From Symbiodinium kawagutii (taxonomy: Eukaryota > Sar > Dinophyceae > Suessiales > Symbiodiniaceae), in assembly GCA_009767595.1 (NCBI GenBank), contig VSDK01026260.1, positions 236,054 to 300,053 on the forward strand: a DNA stretch of 64,000 nt, given 5' to 3'. Made by a program: the position numbers and the translations under genes. Of this stretch, positions 13,162 to 23,225 are shown piece by piece (position 1 is the first letter of the stretch; every line of letters starts with the position of its first letter). Under the pieces are notes generated by a model, which was given only the letters and a program-made list of their open reading frames with translations, did no database searches and was not told the DNA's origin.

Positions 13162-13297
13162 CAATGCGAATGGCTGGGAGACCAGCAAACAATTGAAATA
13201 AATTAACCAGGCTCAAGATATATGCAAATCCCAAGGCGACAGCGATCCGTGCCTGAGGATTCTTTTCAAATAGGTTGAAAATGAAGGCCATGTAGTC
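13162..13297 (-). CDS. Hydrophobic exon, probable membrane protein
   Basis: Begins at CAG|G (13298/13297) in phase 0 and reads DYMAFIFNLFEKNPQ, then a long hydrophobic segment (IAVALGFAYILSLVNLFQLF) and an LPAIRIG tail before a GT donor (GTTACT) at 13161. Its phase matches the end of the channel-like exon at 15398-15304, the next exon upstream on this strand, so both may belong to one multi-pass protein. The segment looks like a transmembrane helix. Which one (S1 of a second repeat or another) cannot be told. Confidence 0.45.
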
Positions 13298-15303
13298 CTG
13301 ATGCGCTTGGATAGATCTGCCACCCCACTCGAAAGATGACGGTTTTTACCCCCAAACAAAGATGCACGGGGGTAAGACATTTATGGGACTGCTATCATCC
13401 TCGATCCTCATCGAAGCTGAATGGACAATCACAAAGATACTGATACTGTACATGACCAACAGCGTCACCACCATCAGTGTTCAACCAATGATCATGCAAT
13501 GTGGGCTCGGAATAATTTGACGCCTCATCCCAAATCGTAAACCGGTTTTGAACCATGGCGTTACCACCAGGGCTAGGCGCTAATCAGTAGCGGAGATGAG
13601 TCAGGAAGCAAATCACCACTGTATCCCAGGGGTCAATGGCCCTTTCAGGGCCCAACTTGGACAGCGGCTATTCCCCTCCATCATATTCGAACATCAAAAA
13701 TGTAACGAAACCTGACAGAATATCAGATTGAAAATGATTGAAGTTTCTGTTGGGAACTCGTTTGCAAACAGCAACCAGTGCAGCATTCGTCAGTTGGAGT
13801 CCACATCTGAAGCCATCTGTATATAGGAAGCAGAAATCTTTCAGCATGTTTCAACGGTCGACGTGATACGCTCCCCATCCACTTCCCCGCTGCGACAGTC
13901 CCATTTGTTTTGGCATATCGTCTCATGGTACTCCCAGCCATCCACGATGCCCGAAGCTTGAGCTACCGTCCTTGGCTAGGCATGTGCAGCTAGGCATGTT
14001 GCACGTGCCTAGTCCTGAAACACTCGGGGACTCCATGGATTCTCCATGGGTCTTCTCCAAACTTAAGAATGAAATCTCAAAACATCCGTTGAAAATCCTG
14101 GAAAACTTGATGTGTCCAAGAACCTCGGTGCCCTGCTTGCAGGGGCTGGAAACAAGGAGATAGGGGAAATGGCCAGCGCCAAGGGGCTCAATGGTCTTCC
14201 GCTTCACGCAGGAAATAAAGGATTGCCTTGGTGGTGAGCAATCGAAACCCTCAAACTCATTGACAATGCAAACTCATGGGCAATCTAAGCCCTGTGGCCA
14301 AGGAGAGGTGTAACAAAGGTATGTAAAAGGTCTGACTGGCAGGTAGTCTACTCGCAGTAAGTAGGGGGTTTAGCTGCTTGAAATCACCAAGAAAATTCAA
14401 TTGCGCGGGGCTCCACACCAAGTCTTTTGCATGCGTAAGCCCTCAAAGTCTCCGTGGTGACTGACCAATTAATTCCAGATGATACTCCGTTTGGTCTCCC
14501 GAACTCCAAGCATCCCCAAACCCAACGCTACTGGCGGATGATGGATCCTACAGAATGGATCGTGGTGAGGGCGTTGTGGTGCCACCGTGATGTGCCACCC
14601 GGTTGCGTCTCCAAGTTGTACTCTCTGGCAGTGAGTTCGCGCCTGGAACGGCAACAAAGCAAACCTCTGTTCTTTCGCAATGAAAGTGAGGATATGATGG
14701 AGCAAAGAAATCCTGGGAATTGCATGAAATGATCATCCTTCTCTGTTTTTCTACACTAATGTTCAATTTACGTGAACTTTACGTGAACATTAAATATCTG
14801 TGTGTGTGTATGTTCTATTTACCATAATTGCTTGTTCTCTGCCAATCTCTGTATCTTGGTATCCCCGACAATTGCGGTTTTGCCATTGCTTTGACACGTG
14901 CATCCATACGCATGCACATATTTATACTTAGTTAAGGTGTCCAATTTCTCGCAACTCAGCTGTTTTCGCGTAGCAATGACATCTAATTTGCCTCTAACCA
15001 TTCATGGACACACCTGCGGAAGTTAGCATCAGCGTCAGCAGCTAGAGGATATGACCTGCATGATCCTGCATGCATGTATAGAACAGCAAGTGGCATAAGC
15101 CGGAGCAATGATTCTTAAGTGACGTCTTCAAAGGATTTCTCTTGTATCCCTGCAATTCTTGCTCTTGTATCCGCTTGTATTTTTGCTTTACTTGTTGCCG
15201 CTGTATCATTGGTTAAGACATGTTAAGACTATTTAGCAGCAGCAGGAGGAGTAATAGTCGTCGTCGTTGTTGCTGCCGCTGCTGTTGTTCTTGTTGAAAT
15301 GGC
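13298..15303. other. Probable intron, otherwise unassigned
   Basis: If the two flanking hydrophobic exons belong to one gene, this 2-kb stretch is its intron. A plus-strand frame of 92 codons at 14454-14732 has no recognisable domain and runs against the local gene direction. I see nothing else. Confidence 0.35.
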
Positions 15304-15398
15304 CGTTCCCAGGGCGGGAAGCCTTTGAGTTTGGAAGGAGTCCACGATCAACGCCACGATGGTGTTGAGCAGCATGATGCCAAAGATCACAAAATAAC
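15304..15398 (-). CDS. Ion-channel S6-like exon
   Basis: Starts at CAG|G (15399/15398) in phase 1 and reads GYFVIFGIMLLNTIVALIVD then SFQTQR, closing at a possible GC donor (GCCATT) at 15303 in phase 0. An aromatic start, a hydrophobic helix containing LLN and VALIVDSF, and a polar exit is the usual look of the pore-lining S6 helix and its cytoplasmic end in voltage-gated cation channels of the Cav/two-pore type. The bases just upstream also read as a hydrophobic frame (VPLFAQLLVLLG) that would suit a pore helix, but no AG|G site includes it. Channel identity is inferred from this one helix. Confidence 0.45.
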
Positions 15399-15572
15399 CT
15401 GGGTTGTGACCAAGCAGTACGAGCAGCTGGGCAAACAGTGGCACACTGTTTACACACATGTATAATACATGTACTCCGAATACTGGTGTATATCACTATC
15501 ATGGACTACGTCTATATTTTAGCTGAACCGATCGATAAAATATACATATATAAAGATATAAACACACACACA

Positions 15573-15592
15573 GATATATATATATATATATA
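15573..15592. repeat. TA dinucleotide microsatellite
   Basis: Ten TA units, preceded by a short CA run, between the channel-like exon and the satellite block. Confidence 0.9.
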
Positions 15593-15719
15593 TGTGGAAG
15601 GGACCTTTCTGTATAGAATGACGGGCCTCCAAATAGTCGTAAATAACTAATCAATAGTAGTTTTAAAACCTTAAAACTTCTCGCTATTTTTTTTTTGGTT
15701 TGTCTGCCTAGCAACACCC

Positions 15720-16795
15720 TATTCTTTGCTTCGTTTCTTTCCCCCGTCACCCTATCCTTTCCGTATTCTCTCCATATTCTCTCTCTATTCTGTCCTTCTT
15801 CTCCTTCTTCTCTCCCTATTCTCTACCCATTCCCTCCCTATTCTCTCCCTCTTCTCTCCCTATTCTCTCCCTATTCTCTCCCCATTTGTTTTTTATTATT
15901 TCCTCATTTTTCTCCTATTTTTTCCCTATTCTCTCCTTCTTCTCTCATTATTCTTTCTCTTTTCTTTCCCTCTTCTCCCTGTTCTCTCCCTATTCTCTCC
16001 TTATTATTTCTTATTTTTTTCGTATTTTTCCCTATTCTCCTTGTCTCCTTACTCTCTCCCAGTTCTCCTTTTTTTCTGTTCCTATTCTCGGTTTTTCTCT
16101 CTTTGCCTATCAGCACCCTATTCTTCCCTATGCCCTATTCTCTCCTTCGTTTCTTTTCATTGTCACCCGATTCTTTCTCTATTCTCTCCATATTCTCTCC
16201 GTATTCTCTCCGTCTTGTCTCCTTATTCTCCACTTCTATCCCTATTCTCTCCCTCTTCTCTCCCTATTCTCTTCCCGTTTCAAACGCTTCTCTCCTTATA
16301 CTTTCCTCACTCTTCTTTGTATTCTTCTTTATTCTGTTCTTCTTTTCCCCCCTTCTCTCCCTAGTCTCTCCCCGTTCTCTCCCTATTCTCTCCTTATTGT
16401 TTCCTTGGTCTTTTCGTACTTTTCCCTATTCTCCCCTTCTTCTCTCCCTACTCTCTCCCCGTTCTCTTTTTATTCTCTCCCTATTCTCTCTTTTTCTTTG
16501 TCTGCCTATCAACATGTTTTTTCCTATTCTCTCCAGATTCTCTCCTTATCCTTTTTCCATCATCACCTCATTCCTTCCCTATTCTCTCCATATTCTTTCC
16601 CTCTTCTCTCCTTCTTCTCTCCTTATTTTTCTACCCGTTCTATCCCTATTCTCTCCCTATTCTCTCCCCATTCTCTCCCCGTTCTCTCTCTATTCTCTCC
16701 TTATTGTTTCATTATTATTCTCGTAGTTTTCCTATTGTCTCCCTATTCTCTACAGGTTCTCTCCCTATTCTCTCTTTCTCTACGCGTTGTCCTTA
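15720..16795 (+). repeat. Polypyrimidine satellite, first arm
   Basis: A degenerate tandem array of an 11-bp unit (TCTCCCTATTC and variants), almost purely C and T on the plus strand. A longer-period landmark, TCTGCCTATCAGCACCC with downstream TCGTTTC...TGTCACCC, recurs at about 15700, 16104 and, weakly, 16500, giving a higher-order period near 400 bp. The unit has no stop in any plus-strand frame, which creates spurious open frames of over 300 codons with an 11-residue S-L-F-S-P-Y-S-L-P-I-L period. Confidence 0.93.
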
Positions 16796-16969
16796 AAAAC
16801 TTTCTAATAGAAAGTGTTGGTGCAGTGCGCTATTGTGATCTTGCGTGAAATGTTGAGGTAACCTTTCTTAAAATGCAATGCATCCTGATGGGGCTAGATC
16901 ATGGCGATTACTGATCTTCAGCGGCCAAAACGCATTGTAATAAATATTGTAGGGAATGAACAGGGGGAG
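16796..16969. other. Non-repetitive spacer between inverted arms
   Basis: About 170 bp separate the polypyrimidine arm from the polypurine arm. The same sequence recurs at 18233-18406 with very few differences. It contains no convincing gene. If the two arms pair, this is the loop of a large imperfect hairpin. Confidence 0.8.
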
Positions 16970-17300
16970 AATGGGACGAGAACATAGAGAGAATAGGAAG
17001 AGAAGGAGAGAATTGGGCGCTGATGCGAAGAGAATAAGGAGAGAATGGGGAGAGAATGGGGAGAGAATAGGGAATGAATAAAGCAAGAACGAAGAGAATT
17101 AGGAGAGAAGAAGGAGAGAATAGGAAGAGAATTGGGGGAGAACGGGGAGACAACAGGGAGAGAATAGGGTGAGCAGAGGGTGATAATAGAGAGAGGAGAA
17201 GGAGGGAATAGAGAAAGAATAGGGAGAGAAGGGGAAGAACAAGGAAAGAATAGGAGGAGAATAGGGGAAAATTTTGCCCGAATAAGAAGAGCATAGAGAG
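16970..17300 (-). repeat. Polypurine arm of satellite, copy 1
   Basis: The same 11-bp unit in inverted orientation (GGGAGAGAATA on the plus strand), so the block has an inverted-repeat layout. A diverged reverse complement of the TATCAGCACCC landmark is visible near 17020. Confidence 0.92.
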
Positions 17301-17515
17301 CAGCGGTTTCAAAAATCTATTTGCGCAGATTGGTTGGGAGATCCATTAGCTGAAAACTATGAGCATGATTTCTCTCCCTTTTCTCCCCGTTCTCTCCCTA
17401 TTCTTTCCTTATTATTTACTTATATTCTTTTCGTTTTTTTTCTTATTCTCCTTGTCTCCCTACTCTCTCCCAGTTCTCCTTTTTTTCTGTCCCTATTCTC
17501 TCTTTTTCTCTCTCT

Positions 17516-18772
17516 GCCTATCAGCACCCTATTCTTCCCTATGCCCTATTCTCTCCTTCGTTTCTTTTCATTGTCACCCGATTCTTTCTCTATTCTCTCC
17601 ATATTCTCTCCATATTCTCTCCATATTCTCTCCCTATTCTCTCCGTCTTGTCTCCTTATTCTCTACCCGTTCTATCCCTATTCTCCCCCTCTTCTCTCCC
17701 TGTTCTCTCCCCGTTTCAGACGATTCTCTCCGTATACTCTTCTCACTCTTTTTGCGTTTTTCTTTAATATCTCCTTCTTCTCTCTTTCTTTTCTCCTTCT
17801 TCTCTCCCTAGTCTCTCCCTATTCTCTTCTTATCATGTCCTTAATCTTTTCGCGCTTTTCCCTATTCTCCCCTTCTTCTCTCCCTACTCTCATTGTTCTC
17901 TTTTTATTCTCTCCCTATTCTCTCTTTTTCTTTGTCTGCCTATCAGCATTTTTTCTTTTCCTATTCCCTCCAGATTCCCTCCTTATTCTTTTCCCATCAT
18001 CACCTCATTCCTTCCCTATTCTCTCCATATTCTTTCCCTCTTCTCTCCTTCTTCTCTCCTTATTTTTCTACCCGTTCTATCCCTATTCTCTCCCTCTTCT
18101 GTCCCCATTCTCTCCCCGTTCTCTCTCTACTCTCTCCTTATTGTTTCATTGTTATTCTCGTAGTTTTCCTATTGTCTCCTTATTCTCTACAGGTTCTCTC
18201 CCGATTCTCTCTTTCTCTACGCGTTGTCCTAAAAAACTTTCTAATAGAAAGTGTTGGTGCAGTGCGCTATTATGATCTTGCGTGAAATGTTGAGGTAACC
18301 TTTCTTAAAATGCAATGCATCCTGATGGGGCTAGATCATGGCGATTACTGATCTTCAGCGGCCAAAACGCATTGTAATAAATATTGTAGGGAATGAACAG
18401 GGTGAGAATGGGACGAGAACATGGAGAGAATAGGAAGAGAAGGAGAGAATTGGGCGCTGATGCGAAGAGAATAAGGAGAGAATGGGGAGAGAATGGGGAG
18501 AGAACAGGGAAAGAATAAAGCAAGAACGAAAAGAATTAGGAGAGAAAAAGGAGAGAATAGGAAGAGAATCGGGGGAGAACGGGGAGACAACAGGGAGAGA
18601 ATAGGGTGAGCAGAGGGTGATAATAGAGAGAGGAGAAGGAGGGAATAGAGAAAGAATAGGGAGAGAAGGGGAAGAACAAGGAAAGAATAGGAGGAGAATA
18701 GGGGAAACTATGGCCCGAATAAGAAGAGCATAGAGAGCAGCGGTTTCAAAAATCTATTTGTGCAGATTGGTT
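17516..18772 (+). repeat. Duplicated satellite block, copy 2
   Basis: Second copy of the block at 16107-17335: pyrimidine arm to about 18230, spacer 18233-18406, purine arm to about 18745, then the tail containing GGTTGGGAGA. High similarity in the non-repetitive spacer points to a recent duplication. Confidence 0.92.
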
Positions 18773-18810
18773 GGGAGACTCGTTAGCTGAGAACTATGAA
18801 CATGATTTTC

Positions 18811-18988
18811 TGGAGAGAATATGACAAGGACAGGAAGAGAATGGGAGGATAATAGAAAGAGAGAGAGAGAGAGAGAATAAGGAGAGAATAGGGAGACAAT
18901 AAGGAGAGAAGAAGGAGAGAATAGGAAGAGAACAGGGGAATTACTGTAATAATAGGGAGAGAATAAGAAGAGAACAGGGAAAGAATCA

Positions 18989-19020
<32 letters not shown>

Positions 19021-19030
19021 ATGGGAAAAG
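18811..19030 (-). repeat. Polypurine array with GA runs
   Basis: GGGAGAGAATA-type units with pure GA runs at about 18855-18875 and 18990-19020. It ends abruptly at the rRNA relic. Confidence 0.9.
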
Positions 19031-19035
19031 ACTTT

Positions 19036-19126
19036 CTTGAAAGCGCGGGTCATCAGCTCGCCCTACGGAAGGAGAAGTCGTGACAAGGTTTCCGTTGGCG
19101 TGCCTTTGCAGAAGGATTATTCGCAC
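19036..19126 (+). pseudogene. Diverged, internally deleted 18S rRNA 3' end plus ITS1 start
   Basis: The 3' part contains GGAAGGAGAAGTCGT then ACAAGGTTTCCGT, GAAGGAT and ATTCGCAC. This is the universal end of eukaryotic 18S rRNA followed by the start of ITS1, with about nine substitutions, among them changes in the normally invariant GTAGGTGAACCTGCGGAAGG stretch. The 5' part, GCGCGGGTCATCAGCTCGC, matches the 18S segment that normally lies well over 100 bases further upstream (GCGAGTCATCAGCTCGC). The intervening decoding-site region, including the TACACACCGCCCGTC block, is missing. It is therefore a degraded fragment, not a working gene. No 5.8S or 28S sequence is recognisable downstream. Confidence 0.85.
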
Positions 19127-19360
19127 TGACGGCTTCCCTTGGTTCAACTCTTGACCACGTAAACTCTGGCTATGCTTCATCTCCTCGACTGAGCTTTGTA
19201 GGCTTCAGCTGTATTTCAAATCGATTTCTCAAACCATGATTTGAAAAGCTGCGCATATATGTGAATCCATGGCTTAGGATCATCAAATTCCCTATTACCT
19301 TCGATTATCTCCCTGTTTGTCTACTTATTTTATTCCTATTCTCTCCCTATACTACGTATA
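19127..19360. other. Non-repetitive island within satellite
   Basis: About 200 bp of ordinary sequence follow the 18S/ITS1 relic, then a short CCTATT-type stretch. It may be decayed ITS1, but I cannot align it to anything known. Confidence 0.5.
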
Positions 19361-20400
19361 CTTTCTCTAAGGAAAGAAAAAGGAGACAACAGGGAGAGGA
19401 CGGGGAGACAACAGGGAGAGAATAGGGGGAGAATAGGGAAAGAAGAGAATAAGGAGAGAATGGGGAGAGAATAGAGAGATGATAAGGATAACATAGGAGA
19501 GGAGGAAAAGAATATAGAGGGAGAGAATGTGGAAAGAGCAGGGAGCCAATAGGGAGAGAATAAGGAGAGAATATGGAGAGAATATGGAAAGAATAGGGAG
19601 AGAATATGGAGAAAAAATGAAGGGAATGAGGAGAGAATAAGGAGAGAACAGGACGACACTAGGGAGTGAACAGGGAGAGAATAGGGAGAGAAGGAGAGAA
19701 TAGGGAAAAATACCAAAAGACTAAGGAAAGAAAAGGGAGAGAATAGGGAGAGAATTGGGAGACAGCAGGATGAGAATAGGGAGAGGATAGGGTGATGGTA
19801 GAGAGAGAATAAGGAGAGAATAGGAGAGAATAGGGGAAGACTATGGAGAGAATAGGGAGAGAATATGGAGAGAACGTGGAGAGAGCAGGGAGACAACAGG
19901 AAGAGAATAGGAAGGGAAAAAGCAGATAATTTGGAGGAATATGGAGATAAGGAGAGCATAAAGGGATAATAAGGAGAGATAGGGAGAGCAGAAAGGGAGA
20001 ATCGGGTGCTGATAGGCAGAGAATATTAAGGAATATGGAGAGAATAGGGAGGGAGCCATTAAGGAGAGAATATGCAGAGAATAAGGAGGGAACGGGGAGA
20101 GAGAAAGGAGAGAATAGCGAAAGAAACAAAAGAGAATAGGAAGAGAAAAGATGATTTTTGGACGATAGGTGGGGAAGCTCACTAGCTGCAAACTTGGAGA
20201 ATGATTATATGAAGAGAAAATAGAGAATAGAGAGTAGATAAGAAGAGAATAGGGGATGAATAAGAAGAGAACAGGAGAGAATAAGGAGAGAAGAAGGAAA
20301 GAATATGGAGAAAATAGGGAGAGAATATGGAGAGAGTAGCGAGAGAATATGGAGAGAACGTTGAGAGAACACGCAGAAAAGAAGAAGAGAATGAATAAAA
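19361..20400 (-). repeat. Polypurine satellite, third array
   Basis: About 1 kb of GGGAGAGAATA-type units. The reverse complement of the CTGCCTATCAGCACCC landmark is at about 20004-20022. The tail sequence of the duplicated block recurs in diverged form at 20155-20205, so this is an older member of the same family. Confidence 0.92.
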
Positions 20401-20409
20401 ATAAATAGA

Positions 20410-23222
20410 ATAAATCTGATTGATTCTATGTATTTTTTGATATTTATTACATCTATTTCATCTATTGTATTTATCTTGTTTATATTGTTTCTGGACCCGG
20501 GGGAGCCAGCCTCCCCAAATCAAAATAGATCGGATTAATTTCTTTAGTTTCTTCTTTAAACGCCGCAGACAATAAAGAAAATAAGGAAAATAACAGCTAT
20601 ATTTTCTTTACTTCCTTCATTTGCGAGGACCCTCCAAAAGTAAATAAAGAAAATACAGCCTCTATTTCCTTTATATTTTCTTGATTTTCTTGATGTTCTT
20701 TTTTTTTAAAGAAAATTAATCTACATTTTCCTTATTTTCTTTATTTACCCGGAGCCTCCAAAAGTGCATAAAGAGAAAAAAAAGAAAATAAAGATAGATT
20801 TCCCTGGCAATCTGGAAAAGTAAATAAAGAAAATAAAGATGTATTTTCTTTATTTTCTAAATTCTCCATAAGCCTTCACAAGTAAAAAAAAGAAAATAAT
20901 AAAAATAAAGTTTTGTTCTCTTTGCTTATTTTTGGAGCCTCCGAGTAAATAAAGAAAAAGAAGAAAATACAGACTTTATTTTCTCTATTTTATTTTTTTT
21001 CTTTCTTTACTTTTGGAGGGTTCCAGCCAAAGAAAGAATTAAGGAAAATAGGCTTTTATTTTCTTTATTTTCTTTATTTTCTTTTTTAAAGGCCCCAGGG
21101 AATAAAGAAAATAAAGAAAATAGAGCCTTTATTTTCTTTATTTTCTTTAAAGAAAATAAAGCCTCTATTTTCTTTACTTCCTTTACTTGCTGGGAGGCTC
21201 CAAAAGTAAATAAAGAAAATAAAGAAAATAAAGAAAATAGAGCCTTTATTTTCTTTATTTTCTTTTTTAAAGGCCCCAGAGAATAAAGAAAATAAAGAAA
21301 ATAAAGCCTTTATTTTGTTTATTTTCTTTATTTTCTTTTTTCAAGGCCCCAGAGAATAAAGAAAATAAAGAAAATAGAGCCTTTATTTTCTTTATTTTCT
21401 CTATTTTCTTTTTTTAAAGGCTCCAGAGAATAAAGAAAATAAAAAAAATAAAGCCTTTATTTTCTTTATTTTCTTTATTTTCTTTTTTAAAGGCTCCAGA
21501 GAATAAAGAAAATAAAGAAAATAAAGCCTCTATATTCTTTACTTCCTTTACTTGCTGGGACGCTCCAAAAGTAAATAAAGAAAATAAAGAAAATAAAGAA
21601 AATATTTTCTTTATTTTCTTTATTTTCTTTTTTCAAGGCCCCAGAGAATAAAGAAAATAAAGAAAATAGAGCCTTTATTTTCTTTATTTTCTTTATTTTC
21701 TTTTTTTAAAGGCTCCAGAGAATAAAGAAAATTAAAAAAAATAAAGCCTTTATTTTCTTTATTTTCTTTCTTTTCTTTTTTAAAGGCTCCAAAAAATAAA
21801 GAAAATAAAGAAAATAAAGACTTTATTTTCTTTACTTCCTTTACTTGCTGGGACGCTCCAAAAGTAAATAAAGAAAATAAAGAAAATAAAGAAAATAAAG
21901 CTTTTATTTTCTTTATTTTCTTTATTTTCTTTTTTTAAGGCCCCAGATAATAAAGAAAATAAAGAAAATAAAGTCTTTATTTTCTTTATTTTCTTTTTAA
22001 AAGGCTCCAGAGAATAAAGAAAATAAAGAAAATAGAGCCTTTATTTTCCTTACTTCCTTTACTTGCTGGGACGCTCCAAAAGTAAATAAAAAAAATAAAG
22101 AAAATAAAGAAAATAAAGAAAATAAAGCTTTTATTTTCTTTATTTTCTTTATTCTCTGGGGCCTTGAAAAAAGAAAATAAAGAAAATAAAGGCTTTATTT
22201 TCTTTATTTACTTTTGGAGCGTCCCAGCAAGTAAAGGAAGTAAAGAAAATAAAGACTTTATTTTCTTTATTTACTTTTGGAGCGTCCCAGCAAGTAAAGG
22301 AAGTAAAGAAAATAAAGACTTTATTTTCTTTATTTACTTTTGGAGCGTCCCAGCAAGTAAAGGAAGTAAAGAAAATAAAGACTTTATTTTCTTTATTTAC
22401 TTTTGGAGCGTCCCAGCAAGTAAAGGAAGTAAAGAAAATAAAGACTTTATTTTCTTTATTTACTTTTGGAGCGTCCCAGCAAGTAAAGGAAGTAAAGAAA
22501 ATAAAGACTTTATTTTCTTTATTTTCTTTATTCTCTGGGGCCTTGAAAAAAGAAAATAAAGAAAATAAAGTCTTTATTTTCTTTACTTCCTTTACTTGCT
22601 GGGACGCTCCAAAAGTAAATAAAGAAAATGAAGAAAATAAAGCCTTTATTTTCTTTATTTTCTCTATTTTCTTTTTTAAAGGCCCCAAAGAATAAAGAAA
22701 ATAAAGAAAATAGAGCCTTTATTTTCTTTATTTTCCTTATTTCTTTTTTAAAGGCTCCAGAGAATAAAGAAAATAAAGAAAATAAAGCCTTTACTTTCTT
22801 TATTTTCTTTATTTACTTTTGGAGGGTTCCAGCCCAAGAAAGAAATAAAGAAAATAAAGCTTTTATTTTCTTTATTTTCTTTATTTTCTTTTTTAAAGGC
22901 CCCAGGGAATAAAGAAAATAAAGAAAATAAAGCCTTTATTTTCTTTATTTTCTTTATTTTCTTTTTTAAAGCCTCCAGAGAATAAAGAAAATAAAGAAAA
23001 TAAAGCCTTTATTTTTTTATTTTCTTCATTTTCTTTATTTACTTTTGGAGGGTTCCAGCCAAAGAAAGAAATAAAGAAAATAAAGCTTTTATTTTCTTGA
23101 TTTTCTTTATTTTCTTTTTTAAAGGCCCCAGAGAATAAAGAAAATAAAGAAAATAAAGGCTTTATTTTCTTTAGTTTCTTTATTTTCTTTTTTAAAGGCC
23201 CCAGAGAATAAAGAAAATAAAT
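20410..23222. repeat. AT-rich hairpin repeat array
   Basis: Long runs of AAAGAAAATAAAG alternate with their complement CTTTATTTTCTTT. Each unit therefore contains a near-perfect inverted repeat and could fold into a hairpin or cruciform. Two connectors separate the hairpins. One is AAAGGCCCCAGAGAATAAAG and variants, repeating about every 73-75 bp (for example 21270, 21343, 21416, 21491). The other is ACTTGCTGGGACGCTCCAAA in either orientation. The left edge (20500-21000) is degenerate and the middle is more uniform, consistent with growth from within. Open frames here, some on both strands, are products of the repeat. Confidence 0.93.
22213..22527 (+). repeat. Five near-identical 63-bp tandem units
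   Basis: The segment beginning TTTGGAGCGTCCCAGCAAG repeats at 22213, 22276, 22339, 22402 and 22465. Because 63 is a multiple of three and the unit lacks stops in one frame on each strand, open frames of 131 (plus) and 179 (minus) codons run through it. This is the most homogeneous part of the array, so it is probably the most recently amplified. Confidence 0.93.
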
Positions 23223-23225
23223 GAG

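Larger units (their letters stand above)
16107..17335 (+). repeat. Duplicated satellite block, copy 1
   Basis: This block recurs at about 17516-18772. The offset is exactly 1437 bp through its right half (compare 16868 with 18305, and 17291 with 18728) and 1412-1434 bp in its left half, where array units were gained or lost. It consists of a polypyrimidine arm, about 170 bp of non-repetitive spacer (16796-16969), a polypurine arm and a unique tail (17300-17360). A more diverged third copy of the tail lies at 20155-20205. Confidence 0.92.

Noticed and set aside
15695-16848. Open frames of 343 and 320 codons on the plus strand
   Set aside because: They are readings of the 11-bp satellite unit in overlapping frames, with an exact 11-residue period and no domain. 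Similar frames occur wherever the array does (17334-18275, and 20129-19336 on the minus strand).
19036-19126. Functional rRNA gene end
   Set aside because: Key invariant bases are changed, the decoding-site region is deleted, and no 5.8S or 28S follows.
22149-22688. 179-codon minus-strand and 131-codon plus-strand frames
   Set aside because: Produced by the 63-bp tandem repeat, which is stop-free on both strands; K/E/N/F composition only.
15700-23220. CRISPR array
   Set aside because: The repeats are contiguous satellite units without unique spacers, and the window is eukaryotic.
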